64,000 nt of DNA from Anastatus disparis (GCA_017163975.1 JAFFSR010000136.1:7995501-8059500), one strand, 5' to 3'. Counted from the stretch's first letter, positions 13,672 through 29,019 are shown. The notes: generated from the sequence alone by a model not told the origin. Program-made: numbers and translations.

Positions 13672-15846
13672 CTCATCGAGCAATGTACTCAAGTTGAGCG
13701 CGAGTACAGAAGGTAACGTCGGGAGTTTCCCATGTGGAACGCCACGAACAATGAGCCGGCACTTCGACCGCGTAATTGAAGTTAATAGGAGAGCTCGAGA
13801 CCTTCCTGAGGGACCAACGCCACTACGTACTGACTATAACCTCTGAAGAAAGAGTAAAGCGAAAGAGAAAGAAAGAGAATAGCTATATTGCGGAAAAACG
13901 TTAGAGCTTGCAAAGTACAAGAAGAGAGAAGGAGAAAGAGTGCCACAAACGAATTCTCAATCCACTCAAGACTTCTTGGAATTTCTAAAATTTCCCAGCC
14001 AAAATCTCACTTGTTATGAATAGCTTGGCATGCAACGTAATTTGTGAAACATAAAAGGACTTTTCACGATCGAGCTTTTGTTTCTTTTTTATCTTTATTA
14101 TTATACTTTTAATTCTATTAATTTCAAGTTTTATATAAATTGCTCCAATCTTTTTTAACTCTCGTTAAATTGTATTTTAAACTTTATAACTTGATATTGA
14201 TTTTGCAAAAGTGATTTAAATTCTTTTTAGAAAAAAATCATAGTTTTTTTTAAATTTAAATATCGAAAAATAATTTTTTCAAAATGCAATTTACTCGTTA
14301 TTTAGATTTATTTCTAAATTTTAATTTAAAAGCAACACTATTAAAAAAAATTTTTCATTGAAAAAATAAAAAATTTAATCTTGATTCTTATTTTCTATTT
14401 CAATGTTCTATTAAACGTCATTCTGTATAATAAACAATTAAAAAATATCTAAAAATAAAAATAAAAAAAAGGTATTATAAAATTTTAATTAAAAAAAAAA
14501 ATATCGTTCATTTCTACGGAATATCGATTTAGCATTTTATTAGTGAACGCATTTCAATTTATTTTCTATAAAAGAATTCATCTTAGTAAAATAAATACTT
14601 GGGAAACATCAAAGCACATCAGCGAGACATAATGAAAAACTAGTCCTTTCAATCAGTAAGTAATTTTCAGCGCTCCCCCAGTTCTCATTTCAACTTCTTC
14701 TGGTTTGAATAAAGATATCTTTTAAAGAACGAGAAAAAGAGAGCTGTAAGAATATCAAGCTATTGCAAACATTAAATCCCGTTAAGGTTTCGTGTTAGTT
14801 ATACATCCCGTCACGAATCACTAGCGTCTATATGTCTATGTCGCGTTTCTTTTCTTTACCAAACTAGCCCGGGAAGAGTGTCTCGTGGTAAGCACTTACT
14901 TATATTGTATACTTATACATGTACATGTACGCACACACTCTTGGGGATAATTTGAATGGGTGTGTTATATACGTATGCATTGTCAAAGAAAACGGTAACG
15001 TTGTTACAATGCACGCGTCATCGGAAATTGCGTCACGGATAGGAAGTTTCTCGTTGTCCTGTATATATACATACAGTAACATCACAAAAGACCAAGCAAG
15101 AACCAGACACACCCTTATAACTAAATGGACCGTTGTACATAATCCAAAGTCCATATGGCTCTAGTAACATTTTTCTATCTTTCTCTTTCTTTCATTCTTT
15201 TTTTTCTCTTCTTTTTTGGTCTCTATTAAATTAGATTAGTATTGGCCATCCTCCATTGTTGCAAGACCTTTATAGACTAGCAGAAGCAAAAGGTCGAACA
15301 ATGAAGACTTAGATCCTTCCAATGGGTGGTATAAAGACCGATACCGTCTATTTTATTTTACTATTCAAGCGCGATTAATGTCATTTTTTTATGAGTATAA
15401 TACTTATATCCATAATTTGGAGATGTTGTATATAAGAGTACGAAATTATTTTTAAATGATGTCCCAAATCATAATAATCACAATTCCGAATATTTTGTTA
15501 TTAATAGTTTATTTTAAATATAATTATATCTAAATTTATATTATTTATTATTACTAAGACGTTTAAAATTTTTAATTATGGTAAATAAAAGACGTTAATC
15601 CGTAAATTTAGAATGCTTCAAAGAGGATCCCACTTTTATTTTATAATATTTTCATTTGATATTTTACTAATTAAGTATAATTTTACCACATTAAGATTTT
15701 TTGAAAGAGGTTCTATCTCAAAATTCAGTCGAGGAAAAACTTTAATAATAATTCATATTTAAATAACAATTTTTATGAATTTTCGTATTTTACGATACTG
15801 CACCAGTAATGTAAAAAAAAGAAATTTTTTTTTAAATAAACAGATT

Positions 15847-15865
15847 ATTGACGTCAAACGTCAAT
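15847..15865. promoter_or_regulatory. CRE-like palindrome
   Basis: The sequence ATTGACGT, CAA, ACGTCAAT is a perfect 8-bp-arm inverted repeat. It includes a full TGACGTCA (15849-15856), the consensus for CREB/ATF bZIP factors, plus an overlapping half site. No gene lies nearby, so function is only a possibility; the match may be chance. Confidence 0.25.
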
Positions 15866-18800
15866 AAATTGCAGTGTCAATCACAAATGCAAATACGAAA
15901 TGAGAGATAAATCAAAAATTAAATTCCTGGGTTATTTTAAAAAACGTTACAAACAAATATTTGAAAGCAGATTAATCAAAAAGTAAAAAGTTTATTGTTG
16001 AAAATATTGTTGTTTATAAATAGTCTTCATTAATATTTATAAAAGCAACGATTGGCTTAAATTATTAAAGCGCGATATACGTTACGCTAGAAGCTATCAC
16101 AACTCATAGATAGAAAATTTGAAGCTCCTATCAGTTTGAATAATTATTCGGAAATATTGGAGAAGAATGTTTTCCAAATATTTTGATGGTGAAAATCAAA
16201 TACGTTCACTTGATCTTGTATGTTTAGTTGTATTTTGTTAGAGATTAAATAAATATTGGATGAACTAAAATGCCCATAAGATTGTTATAATTTTTTAAAT
16301 TAAAAATTCATAATATTTGATAGTGATAAATACAATAACATATAATCAGGTATTTAAAAGCAATGATTAATTGGCAAAACAGAGTATTAAATTGCTTATT
16401 AAGCATTAACTAGTTATTTCAAATTAAAGAAATACACTATCATAAAAATATTAACAAATATAATCTTTTCAAAACTATTTCGACCAGTTCCTATGAGAGA
16501 AAGAATAAAAAAACTGGCGTAAAAATAACAATGAACGTCAAGGGGTATTAAAGTCTTATAACGTGTCAACGTCCTTCAACATTTAATCTCGTACTTAATT
16601 CAACTTAATCACAAAATTTCTGGCATACAATATTTTTATATATCTAATATGTACAAATAAATATGTAGAAATAAATAACACTTTTAGTTTTTTATAATCT
16701 CAGTACAGTGTTTTTTAAAATTTTGAAGATCAACTATAACTATTTAACTATCTACAGGTAATGATTTTTGTTAAGATAATTGTTTCTGTATTTTTGATGA
16801 TTTGAGTGAATCTTGATTAATAATTACAAAATCTTATAGAGACATAAAATTTCAATATATGGCGAATGAGCTTTTTGGGTAATTTTTAAGCTTTAATTTT
16901 CTAAATATTCTAGACTATAGTTTTTTGATATTTTTTATCAAATTATTGTATTTTTTTATGAATTGAATAAATTATAATAAAATATTTTTCATCATTTAAA
17001 AGTAATTAAAGAAATTATAATTTTAGTTCAAGAAAGCCGAATGTCAATACACTGACAGTGACTTTTTCATATGAGATGTATTTATGTTAATATATTTTTA
17101 TTTTTTACCTTTCAATTATAATTATCGAACTATTGAACTTTGATTTTAAATTGAATAAAAGTAACATTATACACTGATAAAAAACATAAAATGCGCCTGT
17201 ACGTAATCAAAGCATGACCGTACCAAAAATATGTAAACATAGCATGTATAATTTTTAATAATTATTTATTCAACTGGCACAGTGTATATTTTATATTGAT
17301 ATTTTTGTGCTCGAAGCTATATGCTCGCCGATTATTTCAACAAAAAAAAGGGGTCATTTCTTCAAACAGCACAATGGACCACTTTTTCAAGTGTTCGTTT
17401 GATCTTTCATCCTTTAGGGCGTTCCAACAAATGCTTGACCAATTAAAAAGAGATACAGAAAAATACTCGTATAAAAAAAAATCTACTGCGGTAATTACTT
17501 TCATAGTTAGAAAAAAAGTTCAAAGGAAAATATATACTCAACTCATGCTTATGCCAAATAAAAGACTTTGTAACTTTGGATGAAAGTATTTTTTATATAA
17601 AGAATTTCTTTTTTTTCTCATTTGTACAATGTAAAAAGATGTTTTTTACAATTGTTTTTACGCTCTTAGGATTAAAATAGCTATTGTTATTATTTTACTT
17701 TGATATGTTTTTGTTAGCTAGGACAAATGATATTATTTCACAAAAAAACAAAAGCTATTTTACCATTTTAAATTAAAAGATATTGTTTGCTTTGAGCTAT
17801 TAATTAAGAACGTTTGTATTATCATTTATTTAATTTTATACTTGCGGTTTATGATAAATCAACGGTTCACTTAATTTTTTATAAAATAATTTGAGAACAT
17901 CAATAGCTTATTTAATTCATTGCTGATGGGCGTCCATAATATAAACTCTTGGTAGTTTATATCTCTTTAACAAAATAATTCTCTAAAAGCTCGTTACTAA
18001 ATCACCAAAAAAAATAAAGAAAATGTTAAACAGCGTACATAAAATTCGAGAAAAACGTTTAACACAATTATAAGATATCTTTTTCGCGTGTTACAAAGAT
18101 ATTTAACGATTGCATCTCTCAACTAGTATACTGATAATTGACGGTTTTTGATGAGCACAAAGAATATTTCAGTTTCTCTCTTTAACTCATCTCGTAATAA
18201 GTTGATGGAGATATCGTGACCATCAACTATATGTATTAAGAGAAAGAAGAGTGCCTCAAGAGTTAATTATTGCATCTGGAGAGAAGAACCCAAAGGTTAC
18301 CCACTTTACTATATATACGCTATGTTTCTCCTCTTATTATAGCGAGGTCATGACTGCAGGCTTGTGGCCTTTATTATTGGACACCCATATTGGTCTTACA
18401 ATACTCTGTGTAATCTTGTAATTCTCCAATCTCACTTTACTCTGTAGCTATAAATGAAGACAGGTATTGGCTTATTCATGCTATTAGGTTATCAAAGCCT
18501 TGTCTTGCCTCTTATCCATCTTAGGATAATAATCGTTAGCGTTGTGTTTACTAAAGCTTTATTGGACAAGTCTTTCTCGATTCTCTTTCTCTCTCACACT
18601 CTTTTGTAAATTTTCATTATGTTAATGTATATTATACGAAATGGAAAGTTTCACACGATCAGGTACTTCATTTCAAGACCTTGAGGGGCAATTTACAATA
18701 TTTATATGATTCTGAATATTTTAAAATATTTTATCATTGAGAACAGCAAAGCACATTTCAGTTACATGAAATGTAATATTAGTTAGTAGGGGATTAAAAT

Positions 18801-19432
18801 AAAATAAATAAAAAGTTTTTTTAATATATTTGGTTATTTTTTATAACTGTATGAGTTTGTATAAAAATCATAAATTTAGTACCACTTATATTTCGCAAAC
18901 TTGATATTGTAAAATTGAAAATTGAAAAAGTACAGTAAATTGTTATTACAAAAATAATGTTTAAGTGATAATGTACTCTTTATTTATTTATTTATTTGGA
19001 TGTATTTTAACGAAAAAAATATGTTTGTTTCTCAAAATATAAAAAAAAAATGAAAACTAACATTTTACTCGTATTATTCGAAAAAAAATTGCACGAAAAA
19101 CGATTCCACACAAACAAATAAAATTGAAAATCAAAAAAGTTAATCCATTGTGCATCATGTAAAATTCCGGTACCTCTTTACAACTAGCGTATATCCTAAT
19201 TTAATTAAAATTCATTTATAAAAGCAAGATTTTCATTTCCATAACAGAAACGATCTGTTTTAATAGTGTTTTACATATACCTTTTTAGAAATTGTATCAG
19301 CCTAGAGGCATATCTTCCCAATGTAATAGCTGAAGCTTATAACTTAGAAAGGAAATCGTCGACGATTAAAGCGGGATTTCTACTACTGCCACTGGGGTTG
19401 GTTATTAAACGAACGATACAGATCCAAAACGA

Positions 19433-19478
19433 ATAGTAGTAGTAATACTACTTGTAATAGTAACAGTAGTAGTAGTAG
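19433..19478. repeat. AGT/TAG trinucleotide repeat
   Basis: Imperfect runs of AGT units, interrupted by ACTACTTGTAATAG. Simple sequence with no coding context. Confidence 0.85.
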
Positions 19479-21055
19479 CGCAGAGTAAAAAGCCTAAAGG
19501 AAGAAGAAAACGGGACAGTAATAGCCCGCGAGATTTCCTTTTTACCCTTTCCCTCTTCATGCGCATTATCCTAGACGATGGCAAAACTCTTGGTGCTTAC
19601 GCGCTATACCGTATATGCAAACGAGGATTTTGATAGCACGGATACACACCTATACACTTCTGTGCGCTATACTTGAAAGAAAAAGAGAAAGAAAAGTAAC
19701 GCTAGCGTAGACAATAGTACTTACTATAGTAGAATGGAAAAGTTTGCTTTCTCTCTTTTATAGGTATATATATACCTGTCGTCGTTGATAGAAGCAATGT
19801 TGTCCTCTCTACGTCTAGTTTCGTATAGGTATATACATAGATATGTATATATAGACATAGAGAGAGATTGGAGGATGCTCTCTAGTTCTCCGATTCTCAT
19901 TCCGCGTCATTGCTAGCCGTCTATTGTCTCTCTGGTGGAATCGAACGTTCAGGCATCCAAATAGACTGCGTTCCATCCAATAGAGAGGGAGAGAAAGTGA
20001 AATGAGTCTAGTGTGTAAGAGCGAGAGGACGATAGGAAGGATTTCACACAGGGTATATACTAGAACGATAGAGTCTACCTACGAATACCGAAATATTGCG
20101 ATGGCGCACGCTCGCTCTGCTCTGTGTCTATCGTTTGCAAATTCTAGGGAGTCGCACACGCAGTCACTCTGGCTATATATACTCTTCTCTTCTCTTCTCT
20201 GGCAACCGCAAGCCGATTCATCATACATATCCATTTCCAACTATATACGAAAGAGAAGCTTGTACTTGCCTTGCGACGTTCCAATCAAATCTGATTGCTT
20301 CCGTGGTTTGGATTTAGTACTGATTTATTTAGTATTCAATGAAAAATATCTAATAGAAATTATTTTCTTTTCACATTTTCGATAATTTCATTGATAAGGA
20401 ACAATCATTTAATTCTCTCGCGTTGATAAAAAATTAAGATAAATTTTAAAAAATCATTTTTTTCATTGCTAAATATTATTTTCAAATTTTTTAGTGCAAT
20501 GAACAAGACCTTATTAAAAATTATTAATAATCTGATTATATCAATAATTAGATGGCTCAAGTTGCCATTCGGCATTGCATTATAAAATATGCTATTTTCA
20601 ATAAAGACAAAAAAGATTATTTATAAAGTATGTTTTGTTTTATCACTTTCTTCACTCTTGGCCTTTTTCTGGTACTCTGAGTTGAAGGTGTAACAAACCT
20701 GATTCATATACTGTTTCTAGCTGTAGTTCAGCATACTACTAAGAAAGTTTAAAATGTTTTACCAAATATCTTTGAGTAATAATTTGATTGTTTTATATTA
20801 AATAACGATATATACTTTGCTAAGAGCTACTATAAAACAGTAATTGCATTATTTTACCTGTTACTTACCATGATACATATATCATTATTATAATATTCCG
20901 GAATCAGAAAAAAGATTATCGACAACAGTTAACATTGAGTCATAAGATTCATTATTAAACCAAACTATTGCAAATTTTAAGTTAATATTTAAACTAGATC
21001 AACGTTATTATTTAATAAATTTCTCAATCGATAAATGAATAAATAGAATTTCATT

Positions 21056-21259
21056 GAGGAGATTTCAGTGGCTCACTCGGTAGAGCGATGGATTCGTAAC
21101 CCGAGGACTCGAGTTCGAATCCCAATCTCGGCAGCCGATTGACACAAGTACCACTGTACGTTACATGTGCTTTGTTAAAAAACACACTTAAACCCTCCGT
21201 CGCTTATTAGCATCGCAATGATAGCATAAATACAGCGACGTTAAATAAAATTTAAAAAA
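21056..21259 (+). repeat. tRNA-derived SINE, copy 2
   Basis: Same family as copy 1: box A TGGCTCACTCGG, box B GAGTTCGAATCCC, body with CCTCCGTCGCT and end ACAGCGACGTTAAATAAA, then a T/A-rich tail. The anticodon-loop position reads TCGTAAC here, diverged from TTCATAA in copies 1 and 3. Confidence 0.9.
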
Positions 21260-21482
21260 TTTTTTTAAATTACACGAATGTTACGAGTTAGTTTATTTTT
21301 ATGCTTTATTAGCTGTGTGATCTATTTTTTTAATTAAATTAATTCAACAATTATCAAATAGAAAAAGGTTATAATAAATAAATCCGCTAATTATAAAAAA
21401 ACTTTTAAATTTTAAACTTTATGAATTATTAAAAATATTAAATTTTTAAAACAGAAAGCTTGCCTTATAATCCACATTCTAA
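21260..21482 (+). repeat. Dispersed repeat shared with 7131-7335
   Basis: Downstream flank homologous to that of SINE copy 1, with small indels. See the entry at 7131 for the shared landmarks. Confidence 0.75.
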
Positions 21483-23350
21483 AGTACTCTCTATAAAGGT
21501 GAAATTTATTACAGCAGTTTACTGATAACCGTTACTAACTTTGTCTCTTTGTGAATATGATGAGGGCAATACGGCTGTCAAAACATTAATAATGCAATAT
21601 CTTATTTACCTTTCTTGAAAAACTTCCTTCAATTTTTTTTACTCCGAATATTACGTAATATTTAATATCACTAATAGATCTAGTTAATTTTCCCTATATA
21701 ATAAAAGCTAAGAAATAATGTATAGGTAAGTAGCAAATAAAAATAATTTGATATTCAAAAGAGGCTTATAGAGAAGTAAAATGCACTTAACGTAATAAAT
21801 TCTTTTCTTTTTTTTGAGCTTGATACAGTCAATTATATACAATCAATGCTACTACCCTATTTCTTTTCACCATGCTTTTATATAATCATCATTTTTTTTC
21901 TCCGATAGCAAAGAAAGAAAGCCAGCTGCGCCCCGATAACGAATCCTTCCCCGTAAAAAGCTCATTATCGAATTATTCCAAAAAGCAGCATAGAAATCGT
22001 CTCTTTTCTTTTTCCTACTCTTTCGATAAAAGCGATGAGAGGCAAAATCACAAGAAAAAAAAAAGAAATCAAGGAAAGAGACAACGCATCCACCGCTTTT
22101 CCATAATCTCTGACTAGCGTATTCCCACAATGGTGCCAGTATACATGTATATTGCTAAATGTTAAAAAAGAAGAGCTAAAAATAAAAAAGAAAGGAAAAT
22201 ATGCGAGCATCATCTGTAGTAAAAGAAAAAACGAAGAAATGAGAGCATAACACCCAGGAAGAGCGCGCGAGGCTGTAAAAATCAAAAAGATACGGAATAA
22301 AGGAAACGAGAGCGCACATGCAAAAGTCTCATGAGAGAAATAGATGCGATAAGTTTTAACCGCGCAAAAATGCAATCTCATTGGTAATTGGTATGTAAGC
22401 GGCTACGAAAGATTTCACCCAATTTTTTGTTCTTAGATGCGATCTCTGGACAAATCCTCCTTATTGTCCATTACATTTCTGTAAAATTTAGCTTCTTGTT
22501 TCTTATATGCAAAATACTCGTTATTTTCTTTTGTTACCTTTTCCTTTCTCGAGCGCACTAAAAAAAACGTCACGAGATTGGTACAAGCCTTATGCTCGTG
22601 AGGACAAATTTTTGGAACTCATCCAAGTTTATATACGTAAGCATTATAGTATGTAGTTGGTTGAGTTTAAAATCTGTACGTAATTTCGGATTCCCTTGAG
22701 AAATTTTTTTGACGATTTTAAAAAATTTGATTTTGAAAATGAAAAAAGAAAATATTGAGTATTGACAGAATTATTTTGAATAGTCATGTGTATGCATACA
22801 CGTTATATTGAACTATGAATGAAAATATTTATGGAATTTTATGAAGTTGAAACGATATTAGATTTCAAAAATATCATTCGAATGCTATTGGAAATAACAT
22901 ATTTCTTCAAAAATGTATTGACCTTTGAAAAAACATGACATTTTTAATATTCAAAATTTTATTCAGAAAAATTTCCGAAAATATAATCTTTGAAATACTT
23001 TCACAAGAGAGTATTAAATAAAAAATATTGGTGTACAAATATTGAAATCATTTCATAATTCAATATTAATTTATGCATTAATTCCTTTGGAAAAAGAGTG
23101 TACGTATGTAAAAATAGAGCTACAATCATTGCCCGTGGAACCTAATTTTTTCAATGTCGCTTTCCTCGAATTCTTTGCAAAATTTCAATAGCAAATGTAC
23201 CAAATCCAAAAGCTGTGCAACAGCGCGTACCGGCAAATTTCAAGATTTGACTTTTGTACGCTGTAGCGCATAAAAAGAGAGTCGTCCAAAATCGTCCCTC
23301 GGGCTTTTCGAGCGCGTTCACGACTAAATACGATAATACTCCAGTGGTTC

Positions 23351-23352
<2 letters not shown>

Positions 23353-23386
<34 letters not shown>
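23353..23386. repeat. (TA)n microsatellite
   Basis: An alternating TA run of about 33 bp. Confidence 0.95.
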
Positions 23387-23387
<1 letters not shown>

Positions 23388-25025
23388 TATATTGCTCGTG
23401 CTTTTGCAAAGCGAGTCTTCTCGCTGGCCCTCAGCGCCGTCGGGCCAATGAATAAAAATGAAATGCTAACGAGTGCGCAAGTAGAGTTTATACATTGGAG
23501 TATATACGTATATATATTTTTTCAAAATATATATACATATATAGATGTACAGAATGAGTGAGTATGCGGTAACAACGAAGATAGAGAAACCTAGGGTAAG
23601 AGAATGAGATAGGGGTGCAAAAAATAAAATGTGAAAAAAGTATTTGAAAAACAGTTAAAAATGAGAAGAAAAAGGGATAAAAATAATAGAAAACAAAGGA
23701 GAAATAGAAAAAATGAGAAAAGAAGTACATTTAAAAGATGGGCAAAGTGAAACGAGTGAAGAGAAAGAGAACGTGAAAAAAGGAGAGAAAAAAAAGCAGT
23801 TTAGAGAACGAGTGGGTGGGAAAAAGAGATTTTGTGCAAACGGAGCGTACGGTGAGCATATACAATGACCAATGAGAAAAATTTTATTTTTCATTTTATG
23901 TTTAAGTTTCATCGTTTTTATACACGTTAAGCATTTTAGTGAAAGATTGATTTGTTTAGCTACGCTACTATAAAAACTTCGCCTGCAATTTCACAATTTT
24001 ATTTTATCAAACTTTAAAAAGATGTACGACTTTTTATAAGTTTAATGAAAAATCCGAACCTAACTGTACATGCTTAATTTTAATATTTATTCAATTATAA
24101 TTTATAAAAACTTAAACGTACAAAACATTTAACTTAACTGTTACAGAGTATCGAAAAAGCAAACGAATTTTCATGTAAAACAAACTCGATGATTCACTTT
24201 GTAAGCGAATTCTCCGTTATCCAAGCAAACTTCAGCATTACAATTTATTTATTTACATGATTATATACACGACATGGAATTGCACTTTAAACTGACTTGA
24301 ACAATTTACTTCAACTGATTTTCAAGCAATTATATATATGACCATATTTGTAAGTATAATGAATTATATGTAATTATACATGAAAATTCATGACTTCACG
24401 TGAATAGATTCGATTATACATAATTATGAAAACTCTCAATTTATTATATACAAATTCATGTAAAATAAAATATAATTATATAGAATCATGCATAAAACAG
24501 TTTTACAGAAATATTTAAAAAAATATATTTTGTGTGAATATATGTATTTAAAATAAAAAATTTTTTTTTCAATTAGAATCAACAGGAGTAAGCTTCTTTT
24601 TACAAATATAATAATTAGTTACGCACAAATAAATTAAAGAATGTAATGTTAATTAAAAATCTTATTTTTGTTAATTAATAGACAATCTTATTGAAGTCTT
24701 TCTAATCATTAGTACTTCAAAGTGATTCCTGAGCTGAAAATTTCTAAACTCCGCTGAAAATCGATAATCACGTGTCAATAAAACTTTGTATTAGACAAAA
24801 TGTAATATTCGTATTTTCGTTAATAGTAAATTTTCCTTGTATCACGAAGTATATAACGTTGTCTCGAGTAAGCGCGGTATTTTGCCTTTCATCTCCCGTT
24901 GGTTCATTGCTGCTGCCGCTTTATATAACTCGTACCTCCCTTCTGTACATCCACGCCTTTAATTAATATTCAGCGATTCAGTTTCAGAAATGGAACCACT
25001 TAGTACTTACCGAAATACGGGTCCA

Positions 25026-25047
25026 TGAGAGAGAGAGAGAGAGAGAA
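25026..25047. repeat. (GA)n microsatellite
   Basis: An uninterrupted GA run. GA runs can bind GAGA factor in insects, but here it may simply be a microsatellite. Confidence 0.9.
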
Positions 25048-28000
25048 AGCCGGAACTTGTAAAGAGAATCTTTGGATTAAACGTGTATATGCGGGACTGT
25101 AATGTATATATAGACTCATAAAAATAGGGTGTATGAATAAAGTTGAGTGAATACTAATTAACGAGTAATTTTCATAAGATGCTTTTTATTCACAAAAAGA
25201 CTTTGATTCATTTTCAATTTAATAATATGAATATTATATGGATACGTTTGATAAAAGACATTATACAAAATTTTTATTTCTTCAATTGAATAGAAAATTT
25301 GAAATCATAGAGTTCCACGAAAAAATAACAGTAAGAATAATTTTTCTAATTGAACTTTATCATATTTTTTTTATTCCAAAGTAATAAAAGTAATACTCAT
25401 TTAATTACAATAAGTATTTTTACTATTTATCCGGTAACATGAAAAAAATTAGATATCAATTATAGATCATAAGTTAACCTCCCACGAGTGTGAGAATTCA
25501 GAAAAATATTTTCTTCAATAACTCTGAAAAAATTTAATAAAAATCGATTGTTTGGATTTTTTTTATTCTATTAGATATTTTTTTCATGCTTTTTTATTTT
25601 CACACAATTACAATTTAGTTTTCAGAGAAAAAATAATTGATTATTCAGTTTTAACAATAAATATTTTTATTTAAATACATAATACTCTTTTTTAATTTGT
25701 CATTACATTAGTTACATTTCAACAATTTTTTCAATCAATCGATAATATGATTGTTTTAAGAAAATTGTAAATACCGTTTTATTTTTAGATTTATTAAATT
25801 ACCAAAACGGACATAAATTTTTCCATTCATGAAAACTCTAAATTAATAAAAAGTTATTTACATATTGAAAGTACTTCTGAGAATAAAAAAAAGTTACAAA
25901 AGTAATATTATTGATTTCAATAACGAACATTACTTTTATACTTTTTTTTTTAACTAAAAAGGTCGATTGAAATTTTCAATCAACATGACTAAAAACACTT
26001 GTTATACACCAGCAGACTGGGCATAAAATAACAAAATCTTTTCAATCTTACAGTACAGCTTGGTGTCTTGATAAAAATCATTGCTATCTACGTGCGTAAC
26101 AACCTAATATGCATGCAAACTAGAAGTGATCAAACATTCCGAGGTGCTTGAGCACATATGCAACTCCTTTATATTTTCCCTATACAAAAGACGCGCGCCA
26201 GGCGATTACCCGTGAAATGAACATTTCTATGTGTATGTGTTTGTGTATACATGGATATACATTTATACAATTTAAAAAGATATACCGTTTGGTGTCTCTT
26301 TGACTTGTATTTTCTCTTTATTCTTCGCGGTTTTTAGCGGCAAGTTTTGGTCTTAAGAGGTCTAGGCACTCAAGACTTTGTAAGGGCAATGCTGATGACA
26401 AAGAGGAAAGGAAAATGTAAGAAAGAAAAGAAGAAGAAGAGTCGCCTGGAAGAGAATAACGATGTTACAGTATATACCAGTAAAGCTTCTTCTATACTAC
26501 CTTTATGGTAGCAAGTGTACGTATATATGCTATTTTACCATATATATGTATAGGTATGTTGATACTCAAGATAAGGAAGCGTTTTCTTAAGAGCTGCATG
26601 TGCAGCAAAAGGATATGCACCAGGTGCAGGATAAGCGCGTAAAGGACCGTCGTTAAAATCTACGGAGAGAAAAAGGAGAAGAAGGGTTTTAACACAGCGA
26701 AAGCCGTTAAGGGACATTGTCTTTTGAAAATGAACTTTTTCAAGCGCACGAGCGATTGGTACTTTCGGAAAATTGGATGACAAAGTTCGAGAAAAGCTAA
26801 GGGAGAAGATAATAGGAAGGTGAGTAGGGGTGGGAAAATCATTTTTTTTTCTGAAATTTCAAATTTTATTTCACAAGTTCAAACGCCTTCCAATGTGCCA
26901 TCCCATAGTGGCTGATATTTCGTGCTCGAAGGACTTTCGAGTACTTTGAAGAACTCGTAAAATCGCAAAAGAAACTCATTTAAAGGAGTTAAGGTACATG
27001 GGCTATTCGATGCGAAAGATGCGTGATTTTTTTTTCACTTTCATACTTGGCTGAATTTTTTTTTTTTGGGGGGTAGAGGGTAGAAAATTGTAGGATTTGT
27101 ATTAAGCTTCATCAAATGCTCTTTGAAAAGTGTCAGTGAAATGTCATCAGTTAATCTCCTAGATAAAAGTACGGATAATTTTGAAGAGGGATTTATAAGT
27201 TTTTGTCGATGAATCATATAGATTTTTTTTATTAAATTATTTAACAATACTCAAATCTATTTGTTATTTTAACAACTGAATGAAACATGTTTTTCAATCA
27301 TCTATCAATAATAAAAAAGCTATACAGATTTTTCATAAAAAGAGATTATAGAGTATACTTTCTCAATAGGACCACTTTTCCTCAATCGCATTTAAACTAT
27401 TATTTCAGTGCAATACGAAAGCGGTATTATGACGAAAGTTAGTTTTTAAAATGTTTGACGATGGTGATAGATTACAATTATTAGAAAAATCTTTATCTGT
27501 AACATTATAAGCAGTCCTATTAAGAAAGTGTACCTAGTCTAAAAATTAGCATTAAAACCAAATACAATGCTACAAATAATCAAAGCAACGAAATAAAATT
27601 AATATTTAATTTAACCTACATACGCGTTTAATAGATAAATATATTATAGTTATACAATTAGAAAATCATATGTTTAACAATTATGCTCGAGTAAGAATAG
27701 AATTAATCCTGCTTTTTGCAGAAAACAAATGCAGGGTAAATAAATAGAGCAATTATAATGGTCGGAGGCTTTTGCGCTGGCCCAGTGTAAACGCCGAAAT
27801 TGTGAGCTCGCTAATTTGAATTTATGGATGTATACGCGATTTTCATCCTATCGCGCTCCAAAATCGGCGTTTCGCTATGTTGTAATGAGAGTAAATGGCA
27901 AACTAATGAACAGCTAGCGGCTATTCTTTTTGTTGTTTTTTTTATAATCGATAGCCATCGAATTATCTTAATATTACAATGTTATTCTTTCATTGTTTTG

Positions 28001-29019
28001 CATTGCTTTGCGATTAAATGTATAAATATTAGGTAAATTATTTATTATAAATACGAATAGTATCTATCTATTTCTTAAGGAAAAGATCAATACTTTATAA
28101 ATAGAAAGGTAAGAGATCTAAAATCTTATAATAAAACTAATTATTGTTATAATTTTTTTTTTTTTTTAAATAATATGAAAAGATCTAAAATAAAAAGTAG
28201 TTTAATATATTATAAAATAAATATTGACATGCATTCAATTTTAAATAATAATTCAATTATATATCCTTCGTACACCTAATTAATTTTCATAAATACTTAG
28301 CCATGAAATTATCTCCATCACAATAAAATTTCAATAATATTATCATTTATAGATTAATGTTACTTTTTGACTTATTATTTTTTCAGCGATTATTTTTATG
28401 TAATATTAAAAATGTAATTTAAAACTTATATTAAAAATTAAATATCTGATAAAAATTATCATTGCTTTATGAAATGATATCGCATCTAGTTATGTTTGAA
28501 TCCAAGAGATTCGAAAAAGTATATACTTAATATATTTAAGGTGATTAAAATACAGCTTTTAACTGTACATAAAAACGTAGATAGATATGATACTGTTGAA
28601 TTTCGATGAAGAGTTTTGTATTTCAATAGAATCTAATAGCCTTTCATCTGTTTACAAGAACTTTTATCATAAAATTGTGGTCATTAGAATATTAAAAAGT
28701 AATTTAAAATTTAAATTCAACTTATTAATTTTGAAATAGATTTTCAAGGCTGAAAATAGGTAATGGCAATCGTAAAAAATAATAAAATTCGAAATTTTAA
28801 TTTTTCTACTTTAAATGCTGTTACCATAAAAGGTATAAAAAAAATAACTTGAGAATAAATCCGATAAGCCATCGATCAAAAGAAAAAATCGATAGCATAT
28901 AATTAAGGAAGCAATCGTACTCGAGATCACTGAATCGTCCTCAGCGTTGAACCGCATTTTCTCGACTTCTTTCATTACTAAGTGAGCTGATTTCAAGCAA
29001 TTTCTATTCAAAGGATACA

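Larger units (their letters stand above)
7336..21055. other. AT-rich noncoding DNA with GC-richer islands
   Basis: No gene is supported. Islands of higher GC with CT/GA tracts and TATATAC steps lie at about 11030-11730, 13440-14000, 14780-15310, 18120-18600 and 19300-20330. The last contains a 127-codon open frame (20002-20385) with no recognisable domain and a composition like its noncoding surroundings. At 8296-8325 a short TGCATGCGTGCG alternating tract forms a small hairpin. The stretch 9300-9840 is less AT-skewed but shows stop codons in all frames I read. Confidence 0.55.

Noticed and set aside
17296..17583. 95-codon open frame
   Set aside because: Basic, no known motif, in AT-rich DNA where such frames arise by chance.
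20002..20385. 127-codon open frame in a GC-richer island
   Set aside because: No domain, no repeat or conservation clue; ends in AT-rich sequence with the same composition as its flanks.
21965..22381. 138-codon minus-strand open frame
   Set aside because: Phenylalanine and serine runs come from A/G-rich plus-strand tracts; several overlapping frames on both strands are equally open.
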